This document shows positions 51,471-60,531 of a stretch of 64,000 nucleotides of DNA, piece by piece. Numbering within the stretch: position 1 is the stretch's first letter; each line of letters starts with the position of its first letter. The stretch lies in the NCBI GenBank assembly GCA_004551485.1, contig SBLD01000015.1, positions 1-64,000 of the forward strand, given 5' to 3'. A program made the position numbers and the translations under genes. This DNA is from Billgrantia azerbaijanica. GTDB lineage: Bacteria; Pseudomonadota; Gammaproteobacteria; Pseudomonadales; Halomonadaceae. The notes beneath the pieces are model-generated. The model saw only the letters and a program-made list of their open reading frames with translations. It searched no databases and had not been told where the DNA came from.

Positions 51471-51492
51471 GGCCCACCCGCTCCTGACGCCC

Positions 51493-52206
51493 TTAGCCAC
51501 GACGGCCCCCTGGTGGGGCCGTCGTCGTTACGTGCTGCTGCGCGGTGCGGCGGGCGGCATCGACCAGGGCGCGGATCAGGCGTTGCTGGGGGCGGTTGAA
51601 GAGCAGCCACTCCGGGTGCCACTGCACGCCGATCAGGAAGTCGTGTTGCCGCGACTCGATGCCCTGCACCAGGCCGTCGCGGTCGCGGGCGACGATGTCG
51701 ATGCCGCGACCGGTATGCTGCACGGCCTGGTGGTGCAGGCTGTTGATGCGACACCAGGTGACCGCGAGGATACGATGCAGCCGGCTGTCGGCGACGATAT
51801 CCACCGTCTTGCGCGGCAGCACGGTGCGTCGGCGCTTGAGCCCCTCGTGGGTGGTGTAGATGTCCGGGTCGAGGGTGCCTCCCAGATGGACGTTGAGCAG
51901 TTGGGCGCCGCGGCAGATGCCGAGCACCGGGGTGCCGCTGGGGATGAACCGCGCCAGCAGCTCGAGCTCCAGCTCGTCGCGCTCGGGATCGACGCGCACG
52001 TCGAGCTGCACCTCGCCGCCGTAGAGGTGGGCCTGGATGTCGTCGCCGCCGCCGATGATCAGGCCGTCGAGCCGGGGCGGGCGCGGCCGCCCCGGTGACA
52101 GGCGCAGTGGGCGCCCGCCGTGGCGCCACACGGCGAACCAGTCGAACCACCAGGCGATGCGGCTCTTGCGATCCGAGGTGGTGATACCGATCAGCGGGCG
52201 CGTCAT
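51493..52206 (-). CDS. Class I glutamine amidotransferase-like hydrolase (PuuD type)
   Basis: 237 residues. Triad residues are visible: the nucleophile in LGICRGAQLLNV (near residue 103) and His-x-Glu in GVQWHPEW. The fold matches gamma-glutamyl-GABA hydrolase-type (peptidase C26) amidotransferases. The N-terminus is close to the family start (ITTSDRKSR). The ATG overlaps the stop of the upstream amidoligase gene (ATGA), so the two act together, probably in making or breaking a gamma-glutamyl or similar amide. The last codons run through a palindrome that may end osmC transcription from the other side. Confidence 0.88.
   Translation of the reverse strand: MTRPLIGITTSDRKSRIAWWFDWFAVWRHGGRPLRLSPGRPRPPRLDGLIIGGGDDIQAHLYGGEVQLDVRVDPERDELELELLARFIPSGTPVLGICRGAQLLNVHLGGTLDPDIYTTHEGLKRRRTVLPRKTVDIVADSRLHRILAVTWCRINSLHHQAVQHTGRGIDIVARDRDGLVQGIESRQHDFLIGVQWHPEWLLFNRPQQRLIRALVDAARRTAQQHVTTTAPPGGRRG
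51500..51524. terminator. Hairpin between convergent osmC and amidotransferase genes
   Basis: CGACGGCCCC and GGGGCCGTCG pair perfectly around a five-base loop. It lies within the last codons of the amidotransferase gene and 30 bases past the osmC stop. Confidence 0.6.
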
Positions 52207-53222
52207 GGCTTGACCCGGCCCTTTCGGAACCAGAGCTGCAGGCGCTCGAGCCAGCGGAGCAGCGGCGAGCGGGCGTGATGGCGCCGGTAACGGCCCGCGC
52301 GCTGGGCCAGCGCCTTGCGGTCGGCGGCCAGCCGCTCGACGACCACCCAGCGGTTCCACTCCGTGACGGCGCCCCAGCCGGGCCGGGACAGCTGGGCGTT
52401 GGGCAGCCGGTAGTGGAAGGTGGGCCGCGGCTTGATCAGCTTGTCGGTGAACAGCTCGTGGGGGTAATCGGGGTGCAGGTAGGCCAGTAGCGGGTAGAGG
52501 TCGAGCTCGCGATTGCGGTTCGGGTTGAACTCCAGGTAGTCGGCGATCAGGCCGTCGAGGTCGGGGGCGTAGTCCGCGTCCAGCACCTTGAGGGCGTACT
52601 CCCTGGGAAAGGGGTTGGCGTGGGGCAGCACCTCGCGGGTGATGTCGATGTCGATCTCCTCGCGCAGGTGCTGCGCCGAGAGCAGGTAGGCGCGCAGCAG
52701 GTCGACGATAGCCGGGATCTCCAGGCTTGCCACCTCGGGATTGAGGTGTAGGCCGAAGCCGTACAGCAGGCTGGCGTCGGTGCCCTTGGCGCCGTGTGCC
52801 CGCAGGGCCGGGAAGAGGACGTCGAGCTCACCGAGCTCGTGCCAGGGCACGGGAGGGCAGACGATCTCGGTGGGCACCAGGCCGGTGACCACGTCGCCGA
52901 TCAGCTCGCGGGTCTTGCTGTGGAACTCCACGCGCCGCTGGTGGCGCTCGCGCTCGCGGGCCGAGTTCGTGCGGGGGCCATCGTTGAGCACCTTGTCGTC
53001 GGGATGGGCGTACTGGGTGTCTAGCTCGACGAGGAAGTCGCCCCAGCGGGTGCCCGCCACGCGCAGGCGGTGGGGACTGAGCTCGTGAAGGGTACCGCCG
53101 AAGCAGCCGCGTACCAGCTCGGCCGTCTCCCACGGTGGCAGGCCGGCGAACTCGATCTCGACGCCGACACGGCGTGGCTCGCCCTCGAAGTTCAGCGCCT
53201 CGGGTGGTGATTGCGGCGTCAT
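52203..53222 (-). CDS. Amidoligase-family enzyme
   Basis: About 339 residues of the amidoligase family, a branch of the glutamine-synthetase/gamma-glutamyl-cysteine ligase fold predicted to join amines to carboxylates using ATP. Supporting segments are VGVEIEFAGLPP (about 19-30, the acidic metal-binding strand), FLVELDTQ (about 63-70), and a GFGLHLNPEV block (about 155-164), with conserved histidine and arginine. Family members are often coupled to class I amidotransferases, as here, where the stop overlaps the amidotransferase start. The product is unknown. The ATG at 53222 is used; a GTG 18 bases earlier is possible. Confidence 0.87.
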   Translation of the reverse strand: MTPQSPPEALNFEGEPRRVGVEIEFAGLPPWETAELVRGCFGGTLHELSPHRLRVAGTRWGDFLVELDTQYAHPDDKVLNDGPRTNSARERERHQRRVEFHSKTRELIGDVVTGLVPTEIVCPPVPWHELGELDVLFPALRAHGAKGTDASLLYGFGLHLNPEVASLEIPAIVDLLRAYLLSAQHLREEIDIDITREVLPHANPFPREYALKVLDADYAPDLDGLIADYLEFNPNRNRELDLYPLLAYLHPDYPHELFTDKLIKPRPTFHYRLPNAQLSRPGWGAVTEWNRWVVVERLAADRKALAQRAGRYRRHHARSPLLRWLERLQLWFRKGRVKP

Positions 53223-53330
53223 GCGGGCATCCTGTTCCACAAGCGGGCGTCACGGCCAGCCTATCGGGCTGGTCGCGGCGAATCCAGCGCGATGCCAAGG
53301 TTGCCACTCGAGAATGAGGATGCAGAGTCA

Positions 53331-55694
53331 ATGTCAGGGGTTCGGTCAAGCGCAATACTGACCACGCGACACCCGCGCGCCTATTACCTGGGGCGATTGC
53401 TGGTGGTCCTGCTGCTGGTGCTGGGCCTGGGCGGGGTACTGCACGCCCAGACCGTGCACGCCCAGGCCCTGCCGCTGCCGTCGCTGGGTCAGGGCGAACA
53501 GCCGCCCGAGCACGACCCGGCACGCTTCCAGCGCTCGCTGGACGAGGTGATCGCCACCCTGGAGGACAGCGAGCGCCGCGAGGCGCTGCTCGACAGCCTG
53601 CGCGAGCTGCGCGCGGTGCATGCCGCGCAGGCCGAGGACGGCGCGGTCGCGTCGCCGCAGGGGCTGCTGGGGGCGCTGGCCGAGACGCTCAACGACCTGG
53701 GCGAGCAGGCGGAGGCCGGCCAGTCGCCCGTCGATGACTGGCGGCGTCAGCTCGAGCGCGGTTGGGAGGACCTGCGCGAGCTGCTGGTAAGGATCGGTCC
53801 CACCGAGCTGATGCGCCTGGCCATCGAGAGCCTGGTGCTGCTGGGCATCTGGGCCGGCCTGCTGGTGATCCTGATCGCCCTGGGACGCATGCTCGCCCGG
53901 CGCCGGCGCTGGCCGCTCGACCTGCCGCGCGAGCCGCGCGGCTGGCTGCTGGCGGTACACTTCCTGCGGCGCATGCTGCCCTGGGCATTGGCCTTCCTGC
54001 TGGTGCTGGGGCTCGCCCAACTACTGCCGCACAGCGCCGGTCGCGTCCTGGCGCTGGTCATTGCCTATGTGTCGCTGTGCGGGCGCACCCTCGCGGTGGT
54101 GGTGGAGTGCGTGGTATCGGTGTTCACCCGCGGCCATCGCTTCACCGCGGTGCGCCTTCTGCAGCAGCGCGGGCTGCGTCGCCTCTTCGTGATCGGTGCC
54201 TTCATCGCGCTGGGCGATGCGCTCAACTCGGCACGCCTGTCGACGATGATCGGCGATGAGCTGGCCGGCCTCGGCTCGGTGCTTGCCAACGTGCTGGCGG
54301 CATTGGTCACCATGCGCTTCATCCTGATGTTCAAGCGCCCCATCGAGCACCTGATCCGCAATCGCCCCTATCGCCAGCGTCGCGACGGCGGCAGCCAGGC
54401 GGAGGTGATCCGCGTGTTGGGCGGGCTGTGGTACGTGCCGGCGCTGCTGATGGTGGGGGCCTCGCTGCTGGCGATCTTCGTCACCGTGGGTGACGTGGGT
54501 ACGGCGCTGGCACGCTCGGTGATCACCGCCGCGCTGCTGGTACTCACCCTGGTGGTCGCCGGCCTGATCCGCCGCCACGACGAGCGGCGCAAGCGGCGCC
54601 GGCGGCTGAGCGACTACCGCAAGCGTCTCGAACGCTTCGGCTATGCGCTGTCGCATGCGGTGACCTGGGTGGTCTTCGCCGAGCTGTCGCTGCAGGTGTG
54701 GGGCGGTTCGCTGTTCGGCGTCGGCCAGCAGGCCGTGGCCAGCGCGCGCATCGGCCAGGCGCTGCTCGCCCTCGGCGTCACGGTACTGCTGGCCTGGCTG
54801 GCGTGGATCTTCGCCGACACGGCGATCCAGCGTGCGCTGGTCTCGTCGGCACGCTCCCGCGGGCGGCGGGTCAACCAGGCCCGGGCCCAGACCATCACGC
54901 CGATGATCCGCAACGTCATCTTCGTCACCATCGTGGTCATCGCCGCCATCGTCGGCCTGGCCAACCTGGGGGTGAACGTCACGCCGCTGCTCGCCGGTGC
55001 CGGGGTCATCGGCCTGGCGCTGGGCTTCGGCGCCCAGACCCTGGTGCAGGACCTGATCACCGGCATCTTCATCCTCATCGAGGATTCGCTGGCGGTGGAC
55101 GACTTCGTGCTGATCAACGGCCACACGGGCAGCGTGGAGGGGCTGACGCTGCGCACCGTGCGCCTGCGCGACCTCGACGGCGTCGTGCACATCATCACCT
55201 TCAGCCGCATCGAGTCCATCCACAACATGTCGCGCCAGTTCGGCATCGCCCTGATGAAGATCCGCATCCCCTACGACATGAAGATCGACGACGCCATCAC
55301 CCTGATGCAGGAGACCGCCCAGGCGCTGCGCCAGGACCCGATGATGCGCCACTACATCTGGTCGCCGCTGGAGATGCAGGGCATCCACGCCTTCGAGGAC
55401 GGCTGCCCCATCCTGCGCATGCGCTTTCGCACCGCCCCGGAGATGCAGTGGGACGTGGCCCGCGCCTTCAACCTGTTGCTCAAGCAGCGCATGGAGGCGC
55501 AGGGCGTCGACCTCGGCGTGCCGCGGCTCAGCGTCACCATGGAAGGACGCGGCGGCGGGCGGCTGGACGGTAGCCGCGAGCGCGGCGACGCGCGCGATGC
55601 CAGCGGGCGTGAGCCGGGTGAGGCCGGGGTGGCCGACCCGCTGGGCGAGACGAGCCGTTACGGTGCCTCGCCGGATGGAGCCAGCCCAACGTGA
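53331..55694 (+). CDS. Mechanosensitive ion channel, MscS family (large, YbiO-like)
   Basis: About 787 residues. A signal peptide (about 20-42), a periplasmic coiled region (about 50-150), many membrane segments (from about 155), then the MscS pore helix and beta domain: GVNVTPLLAGAGVIGLALGFGAQTLVQDLITGIFI, followed by IEDSLAVDDFVLI. The pore helix has the Gly/Ala spacing of MscS. It would open under membrane tension to release solutes at osmotic downshift, in keeping with a halotolerant host. The ATG at 53331 was chosen to place the signal peptide correctly. The C-terminus is low-complexity. It overlaps the next gene by four bases (GTGA). Confidence 0.9.
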   Translation: MSGVRSSAILTTRHPRAYYLGRLLVVLLLVLGLGGVLHAQTVHAQALPLPSLGQGEQPPEHDPARFQRSLDEVIATLEDSERREALLDSLRELRAVHAAQAEDGAVASPQGLLGALAETLNDLGEQAEAGQSPVDDWRRQLERGWEDLRELLVRIGPTELMRLAIESLVLLGIWAGLLVILIALGRMLARRRRWPLDLPREPRGWLLAVHFLRRMLPWALAFLLVLGLAQLLPHSAGRVLALVIAYVSLCGRTLAVVVECVVSVFTRGHRFTAVRLLQQRGLRRLFVIGAFIALGDALNSARLSTMIGDELAGLGSVLANVLAALVTMRFILMFKRPIEHLIRNRPYRQRRDGGSQAEVIRVLGGLWYVPALLMVGASLLAIFVTVGDVGTALARSVITAALLVLTLVVAGLIRRHDERRKRRRRLSDYRKRLERFGYALSHAVTWVVFAELSLQVWGGSLFGVGQQAVASARIGQALLALGVTVLLAWLAWIFADTAIQRALVSSARSRGRRVNQARAQTITPMIRNVIFVTIVVIAAIVGLANLGVNVTPLLAGAGVIGLALGFGAQTLVQDLITGIFILIEDSLAVDDFVLINGHTGSVEGLTLRTVRLRDLDGVVHIITFSRIESIHNMSRQFGIALMKIRIPYDMKIDDAITLMQETAQALRQDPMMRHYIWSPLEMQGIHAFEDGCPILRMRFRTAPEMQWDVARAFNLLLKQRMEAQGVDLGVPRLSVTMEGRGGGRLDGSRERGDARDASGREPGEAGVADPLGETSRYGASPDGASPT

Positions 55695-57178
55695 TCACCG
55701 TCGAGCGGCGTGACGACTTCCACCTCAAGATATCTCGCGTGCTCAGGGAGGGCATGACCCACCACCTGGACTGGTTCCTGTTCGTGCCCGGCGAGCTGGG
55801 CCTCACCGCCCAGGTGATCTCCGAGGATGCCTTCTATCACGGCGCCATCCAGGTCAAGCGCACCTACTACAGCGACCAGCACCACCTGCCGCTGGTGCTC
55901 AGCCGCCTGGCCAGCCGCGGCAAGCTGGGCAGCGAGCAGTACCGCCTGAGCCTGAGTCTCTACGCCTACCAGTACGCGGTGGCCCTGGAACGTGCTACCC
56001 AGCGCCTGCTCGACACCCTGCGCGAGGTGCGGGAAGTCGACCAGCGGCGCGGTCGTCGGCAGGCGTCGGCCATGGTCAGTGGCAACGACGCGACGAGCCA
56101 AGCGCCGCCAGCGGTCGGCAATGACGCGGGCAAGCCCACCGACGAGTTGAGCCAGCGGCTGCGCAGCCAGCTCGAGGAGCTGTGCGAACTGGCGCTGGAT
56201 ATCTTGCGTCGGCTGCGCCGCAACCGGCCGGGCGAGGACAAGCTGCACCGCTACTATGCCAACATCGACAACTATCTTTCCTGGCTCACCGAGCAGCAGC
56301 TGCTGGCCCTGGTCGCGCACCTGCCGGCCGGCAAGGCCTACCAGGAGAGTTGCGAGCGCCTTCTCGCCATTGCCCGCGCCGAGGGTCGGCACCGCGAGCG
56401 TGCCGAGTACAACTCCGAGCGGGTCACCCGCGACCCCATGCGCATGTCCAATAAGATGCGTCTGCTGCGCCGGCTCATCGAGTACCCGGTGACCCTCAAG
56501 CAGCGCAACCGGGAGCTGGGCGGGGCCGAGCAGAAGGCGGTCAAGGGACTGGCCGCGGCGGTGGTGATGGCCTTCGTCTCCGTGGGCCTGCTGCGGGCCC
56601 GCGCCACCCTGGGCGACATCACCGTGCTCTTCGCCCTGACCGTGGCGGTGCTCTATGCGGTGCGCGAGGTCTTCAAGGACGACCTGCGCAATACCCTGTG
56701 GCGCCTGCTGCGCAAGGGGCGTCCCAAGTGGCGGCGCCAGTACCTGGATGCCACCAGCAACGCCCTGGTGGGGCGGCAGCTCGAGTGGTTCGACTATACC
56801 CGTTTCTCGCGGCTCGACGATCAGGTCCGGCGGGTGCGCAAGCGCAACGTGGCGCAGCGCGAGGAGTTGGTGATGCACTACCGCTCCCGTTCGCGCATGT
56901 CGCCTACCCGTTTCCTGAGCGGCTACGAGAAGACCCGCGAGACGCTGTCGCTCGATCTCGCTCCGTTGGCACGCCTGATGGACAAGGGTACGCATCACGT
57001 CTACTGGCTGAAGGAGGGGCAGGTCAGCCGCGAGGCGGTGGAGCGCCGCTACCTCCTGAACCTGGTGATCCGGGCCCGGGACGGTGGCGAGACGGAGCTC
57101 CAGCGCTGGAAGATCGTCATGAGTCGATCGCGCATCGTCGATGTCGAAAAGGTGCACCAGGAAGGAGGCGACGCATGA
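55691..57178 (+). CDS. Conserved protein of unknown function with two membrane segments
   Basis: Not recognised. 495 residues: an N-terminal soluble domain of about 110 residues, a low-complexity linker (about 120-150), a helical region, two adjacent membrane segments (about 283-300 and 305-325), and a basic C-terminal domain of about 160 residues rich in Arg and beta strands. The start is a GTG overlapping the mscS stop, so the protein is made with the channel and may be its partner or regulator. Its own stop overlaps the next ATG. No catalytic motif is visible. Confidence 0.8.
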   Translation: MITVERRDDFHLKISRVLREGMTHHLDWFLFVPGELGLTAQVISEDAFYHGAIQVKRTYYSDQHHLPLVLSRLASRGKLGSEQYRLSLSLYAYQYAVALERATQRLLDTLREVREVDQRRGRRQASAMVSGNDATSQAPPAVGNDAGKPTDELSQRLRSQLEELCELALDILRRLRRNRPGEDKLHRYYANIDNYLSWLTEQQLLALVAHLPAGKAYQESCERLLAIARAEGRHRERAEYNSERVTRDPMRMSNKMRLLRRLIEYPVTLKQRNRELGGAEQKAVKGLAAAVVMAFVSVGLLRARATLGDITVLFALTVAVLYAVREVFKDDLRNTLWRLLRKGRPKWRRQYLDATSNALVGRQLEWFDYTRFSRLDDQVRRVRKRNVAQREELVMHYRSRSRMSPTRFLSGYEKTRETLSLDLAPLARLMDKGTHHVYWLKEGQVSREAVERRYLLNLVIRARDGGETELQRWKIVMSRSRIVDVEKVHQEGGDA

Positions 57179-57543
57179 AGACCGCACTGAGGATCCTGCT
57201 GGCGCCGCTGGTGTGGGTGGCGAGCAAGCTCGGCACGACCCCGCAGGTCAGCCGCAGTACCGAGGAGCAGGCGCGGGTCGACCGCGAGTGTCGTCGGCTG
57301 GCGCTCTACCAGTCGCGCAACTCGCCGGAGAGCGTCCAGGTGCGCCGCGAGATCATCCGGCTCGGCCTCGACATCGAGGTGCGCGACGTCCAGCTCGATC
57401 CCACCCATCGCCAGGCCCTGGAAGCCCAGGCGGAGCGGGCCGAAGTGCCTGCCCTGCGGATCGCCGAGGACGACGGCGAGGAGGAGTGGCTGTTCGGCGC
57501 CGAGGCGATTCGTGCCTATCTTCGCCGCCACTTCGCCATTTGA
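57175..57543 (+). CDS. Glutaredoxin-like protein lacking the CxxC motif
   Basis: 122 residues. An N-terminal hydrophobic segment (about 5-18) suggests a membrane anchor. The remainder has the thioredoxin-fold/glutathione-transferase N-domain order: LALYQSRNSPESVQVRREIIRLGLDIEVRDV, then VPALRIAEDDGEEEWLFGAEAIRAYL. The place of the C-P-x-C active site reads S-P-E-S (about 50-53), so redox catalysis by that site is lost; one cysteine remains at about 39. It may be a binding or structural protein. The ribosome binding site GGAAGGAGG is strong. It is the third coupled gene of the mscS operon. Confidence 0.8.
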   Translation: MKTALRILLAPLVWVASKLGTTPQVSRSTEEQARVDRECRRLALYQSRNSPESVQVRREIIRLGLDIEVRDVQLDPTHRQALEAQAERAEVPALRIAEDDGEEEWLFGAEAIRAYLRRHFAI

Positions 57544-57689
57544 CTTGTCTTGCGTCAAGACGGGGCGCGTGCCGTGTTGCTACGTTGGTGGCATGCGATT
57601 TGTGAGGGTCGCGTCGCGGGTCTAGAGTCAAGACATCGCCCGTGACGACCTGGTTGCCCCTGATTCTGGCCACTGTCTGGAGAGTTCCC

Positions 57690-58385
57690 ATGCTAGCTGT
57701 CGATGTCATGACCCCCAACGTCATCACCGTCGGGCCCGAGGCCGACGTCAGGGAGATCGCCCGCCTCCTGCTGGACAACCGCATCAGCGCCGTGCCCGTG
57801 GTGGACGACGACGACAAGGTGCTCGGCATCGTCAGCGAGGGTGACCTGATGCGCCATCTCGAGAACGGCAACGGCAACCGCAAGTCCTGGTGGCTCCGGT
57901 CGATCTTCGTCGGTGCCGGCGATGCCGCCGACTACGTCAAGTCCCACGGTCGCCTGGCCCGCGAGATCATGACCCGCGACCCCATCACCATCGCCGAGGA
58001 CGAGCCGCTCAACCGCATCGCCCGGCTGCTCGAGAAGCACCACATCAAGCGGGTCCCGGTGGTGCGTGACGGTCGCTTGGTGGGGATCGTCAGCCGCGCC
58101 AACCTGCTGCGCGGTTTCTCTGCCACGGCGCCGGATGCCGAGACGCCGGTCACCGCCGACGATCGCGAGATTCGTGACGCCATCCTCAAGGAGGTCGACG
58201 ACAACACCGGCGTCTGGGTCGACCGGCTCAATGTCATCGTCACTGACGGCGTAGTGCAGCTCTGGGGGCTGGTGGAGAGCCAGGAGGAGCGGATGGCCGT
58301 GCAGGTGGCCGCGGAGAATACCCCGGGCGTGAAGAAGATCGAGAACAACCTGGGGCTGGTGCCCAAGGGCGTGGGGGGCTACTGA
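57690..58385 (+). CDS. CBS-pair and BON domain protein
   Basis: 231 residues. Two CBS domains (about 5-60: DVMTPNVITVGPEADVREIARLLLDNRISAVPVVD; about 92-150: EIMTRDPITIAEDEPLNRIA) form a nucleotide-sensing pair. A C-terminal BON domain (about 165-228) ends in the typical VAAENTPGVKKIENNL. Such proteins are thought to sense adenine nucleotides and energy state in the cytoplasm. The ATG at 57690 has GGAGAG upstream and gives the family start. It is preceded by a 146-base gap after the mscS operon and followed by a strong hairpin. Confidence 0.93.
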   Translation: MLAVDVMTPNVITVGPEADVREIARLLLDNRISAVPVVDDDDKVLGIVSEGDLMRHLENGNGNRKSWWLRSIFVGAGDAADYVKSHGRLAREIMTRDPITIAEDEPLNRIARLLEKHHIKRVPVVRDGRLVGIVSRANLLRGFSATAPDAETPVTADDREIRDAILKEVDDNTGVWVDRLNVIVTDGVVQLWGLVESQEERMAVQVAAENTPGVKKIENNLGLVPKGVGGY

Positions 58386-58409
58386 GGCTACCCGGTCGGG
58401 CAGCGCAGT

Positions 58410-58445
58410 ACGCAGCGGGGCGGCCCTTGGGCCGCCCCGCTGCGT
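58410..58445 (+). terminator. Terminator hairpin after the CBS-BON gene
   Basis: ACGCAGCGGGGCGGCC and GGCCGCCCCGCTGCGT, 16 bp perfectly paired around a four-base loop. There is no long T-run. Confidence 0.75.
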
Positions 58446-58529
58446 CGTGGGGGCCTCTCAGGCGAACAGAGCGATCGCATGACGTAATGCCTCCTGATCG
58501 GATAGCTTTTCATTGGCAGAGAATGACTT

Positions 58530-58622
58530 GTGGGAGGCCGGCTCTGCCGGGCGAAGCAGCGCACAGCGCTGCCTCATAGGGGCGCCTGACGGCGCCTTCG
58601 CCCGGTAAACCGGCCTCCCACA
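58530..58622. repeat. REP-like palindromic repeat, copy E (complete)
   Basis: Opens GTGGGAGGCCGGCTCTGCC and closes CCGGCCTCCCAC, with the inner GGCGCCTGACGGCGCC core and a GCAGCGC palindrome. It is the best complete copy, about 93 bp. It is flanked by an outer inverted repeat (GAATGACT on the left, AGTCATTC on the right). It lies between the CBS-BON gene and the aminotransferase gene. Confidence 0.82.
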
Positions 58623-58672
58623 GCAGGAATCACCGGTTGTCGAGAGTCATTCTTGTCGTGCAATCGTCCTGT

Positions 58673-59797
58673 TCAGGCGATCCGTTCGAGCGCGGCTTCC
58701 AGGTTGGCCAGGCTGCGCTCCTGCTGATGCAGTTTGTCCAGGCCGAACAGGCCGATGCGGAAGGCCTGGTAGTCGTCGCCCTCGTCGCACATCAGCGGCA
58801 CGCCGGCGGCGATCTGTACCCCGGCCTGGGCGAACTTGCCGACGATGCCGGCATCGTGGGTGTAGCAGACCACCACGCCGGGGGCCTCGAAGCCCGGGGC
58901 CGCCACGCTCCGGTAGCCGTAGTCGGCGAGCAGGCCGCGCACGCTCTCGCCCAGTGCCAGCTGCTCCTCGCGCACCCGGTCGAAGCCATAGTCGTCGGTC
59001 TCGGCCATGATGTCGCGCAGCCGCGCCAGGCCGTCGGTGGGCATGGTGGCGTGGTAGGCGTGGCCGCCAGCCTCGTAGGTCTCCATGATGGCGAGCCACT
59101 TCTTCAGGTCGCAGGCGAAGCTGGTGCTGGTGGTGTCCTCGATCGCCTCGCGGGCACGCGGCGAGAGCATCACCAGGCCACAGCACGGCTGTCCGCTCCA
59201 GCCCTTCTGCGGCGCGCTGACCAGCACGTCGACGCCGATCTCGGCCATGTCCACCCACAGCGTGCCGGAGGCGATGCAGTCGAGCACGAACAGGCCGCCC
59301 ACCTCGTGCACGGCGGCCGCCAGGCGCGCGAGGTAGTCGTCGGGCAGCAGGATACCGGCCGACGTCTCCACGTGGGGGGCGAAGACCACCTCGGGGCGCG
59401 TGTCGCGAATGGCGGCCTCGACCTCCTCGATGGGGGTGGGCGCGAAGGGCGACTGGGGATCGCTGGCGTCCAGGCGCCGCGCCTTGAGCACCGTGGTCGA
59501 CGCCGGGATGTCGCCCATGTCGAGGATCTGGCTCCAGCGGTAGCTGAACTGGCCGTTGCGGATCACCAGGCAGCGCTTGTCGGTGGCGAACTGGCGCGCC
59601 ACCGCTTCCATGCCGAAGGTGCCGCTGCCGGGCACGATCACCGTGCTGTGCGCGTGGTAGACCCGCTTGAGGGTGGCCGAGATATCGCGCATCACGCCCT
59701 GGAAGCGCTGCGACATGTGATTCAGCGAGCGGTCGGTATAGACCACCGAGTACTCGAGCAGTCCCTCGGGGTCGACGTTGGGGAGCAGGCCGGCCAT
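58673..59797 (-). CDS. Class V aminotransferase (alanine-glyoxylate/serine-pyruvate type)
   Basis: 374 residues, a PLP enzyme of fold type I, class V. The PLP lysine is in VSAPQKGWSGQPCCG (about residue 193), with the Asp of LDCIASGTLWVDM upstream, and PGSGTFGMEAVAR near residue 57 binding the phosphate. The nearest functional groups are alanine-glyoxylate or serine-pyruvate aminotransferases; phosphonate pathways are a less likely alternative as no phn genes are seen. The ATG at 59797 is the family-like start, with an upstream frame rejected as low-complexity. It is 131 bases downstream of a methyltransferase gene on the same strand. Confidence 0.88.
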   Translation of the reverse strand: MAGLLPNVDPEGLLEYSVVYTDRSLNHMSQRFQGVMRDISATLKRVYHAHSTVIVPGSGTFGMEAVARQFATDKRCLVIRNGQFSYRWSQILDMGDIPASTTVLKARRLDASDPQSPFAPTPIEEVEAAIRDTRPEVVFAPHVETSAGILLPDDYLARLAAAVHEVGGLFVLDCIASGTLWVDMAEIGVDVLVSAPQKGWSGQPCCGLVMLSPRAREAIEDTTSTSFACDLKKWLAIMETYEAGGHAYHATMPTDGLARLRDIMAETDDYGFDRVREEQLALGESVRGLLADYGYRSVAAPGFEAPGVVVCYTHDAGIVGKFAQAGVQIAAGVPLMCDEGDDYQAFRIGLFGLDKLHQQERSLANLEAALERIA

Positions 59798-59928
59798 GTC
59801 AGTCTCCGTGTCGGTATCGGATCGTCTCGAAAAAGGCGTCGGACAGCAGAGGATAGGCCCAATCGCGGCGCGGGACCAGAGTGCCGTTGCCGACGGACTG
59901 GCGTTGGCCCGGCTCGGGCCGGCACGGC

Positions 59929-60531
59929 TCAGCCATGGCAGTAGTAGAGGCGTGCCGGCAGGATGTTGAACGGCTCGAAGTCGCACTCCACCGTGGCGAA
60001 GACGCGCTTGAGATCGTCCAGCACCCGCGAGGAGAACTGGTAGATCAACAGGCTCCCCCCGGGGGCGAGGGCCGCCTGGGTGTCCGCGAGGATGCGCTGG
60101 CGGCTTGCCGTGGGCATGGTGCTGAAGGGAATGCCGGCGAGCACGTGGTCGGCGGCGGGCAGCCCGAGCTGTGCCAGCTCTGCCTGGACGTCCTCGGCCG
60201 AGGCCTGGATGACCTGCAAGCGCGGATCGGGTAGGGCGCGGGCGAGAAAGTCCACGAAGTCATCGTTGGTCTCGAGTACCACCAGCGTTGCCTCCGGGTG
60301 CATGCGGTGCAGGATCTCCCGGGTGATGGTACCCACGCCAGGGCCGTATTCGACCAGGACCCGTGCGCGCTCCCAGTCGATGCGCTCCAGCAGTCGTCGC
60401 ACCAGGAAGGGGGAGCTGGGAATGATCGAACCCAGCATGCGGGGGTGCTTGAAGAAGTTGCGCGCGAACAGCGAGAGCTGGGCGCGCCCCTCCGGTCCTG
60501 CCAGGGCGGTGGGGCGGTCGGGCACCGTCAT
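59929..60531 (-). CDS. SAM-dependent methyltransferase (phospholipid/rRNA-adenine type)
   Basis: 200 residues with a class I methyltransferase fold. The SAM-binding motif is VEYGPGVGTITREIL (about 60-74), the acidic motif II is VVLETND (about 84-90), and the post-motif AGIPFST (about 132-138). Order and size resemble phospholipid N-methyltransferases and small proteins related to rRNA adenine methyltransferases. The opening NFFKHPRMLGSIIPSSPFLVRRLL is typical of the former. A role in membrane lipid methylation is possible. The ATG at 60531 has a GGAGG upstream. Confidence 0.82.
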   Translation of the reverse strand: MTVPDRPTALAGPEGRAQLSLFARNFFKHPRMLGSIIPSSPFLVRRLLERIDWERARVLVEYGPGVGTITREILHRMHPEATLVVLETNDDFVDFLARALPDPRLQVIQASAEDVQAELAQLGLPAADHVLAGIPFSTMPTASRQRILADTQAALAPGGSLLIYQFSSRVLDDLKRVFATVECDFEPFNILPARLYYCHG

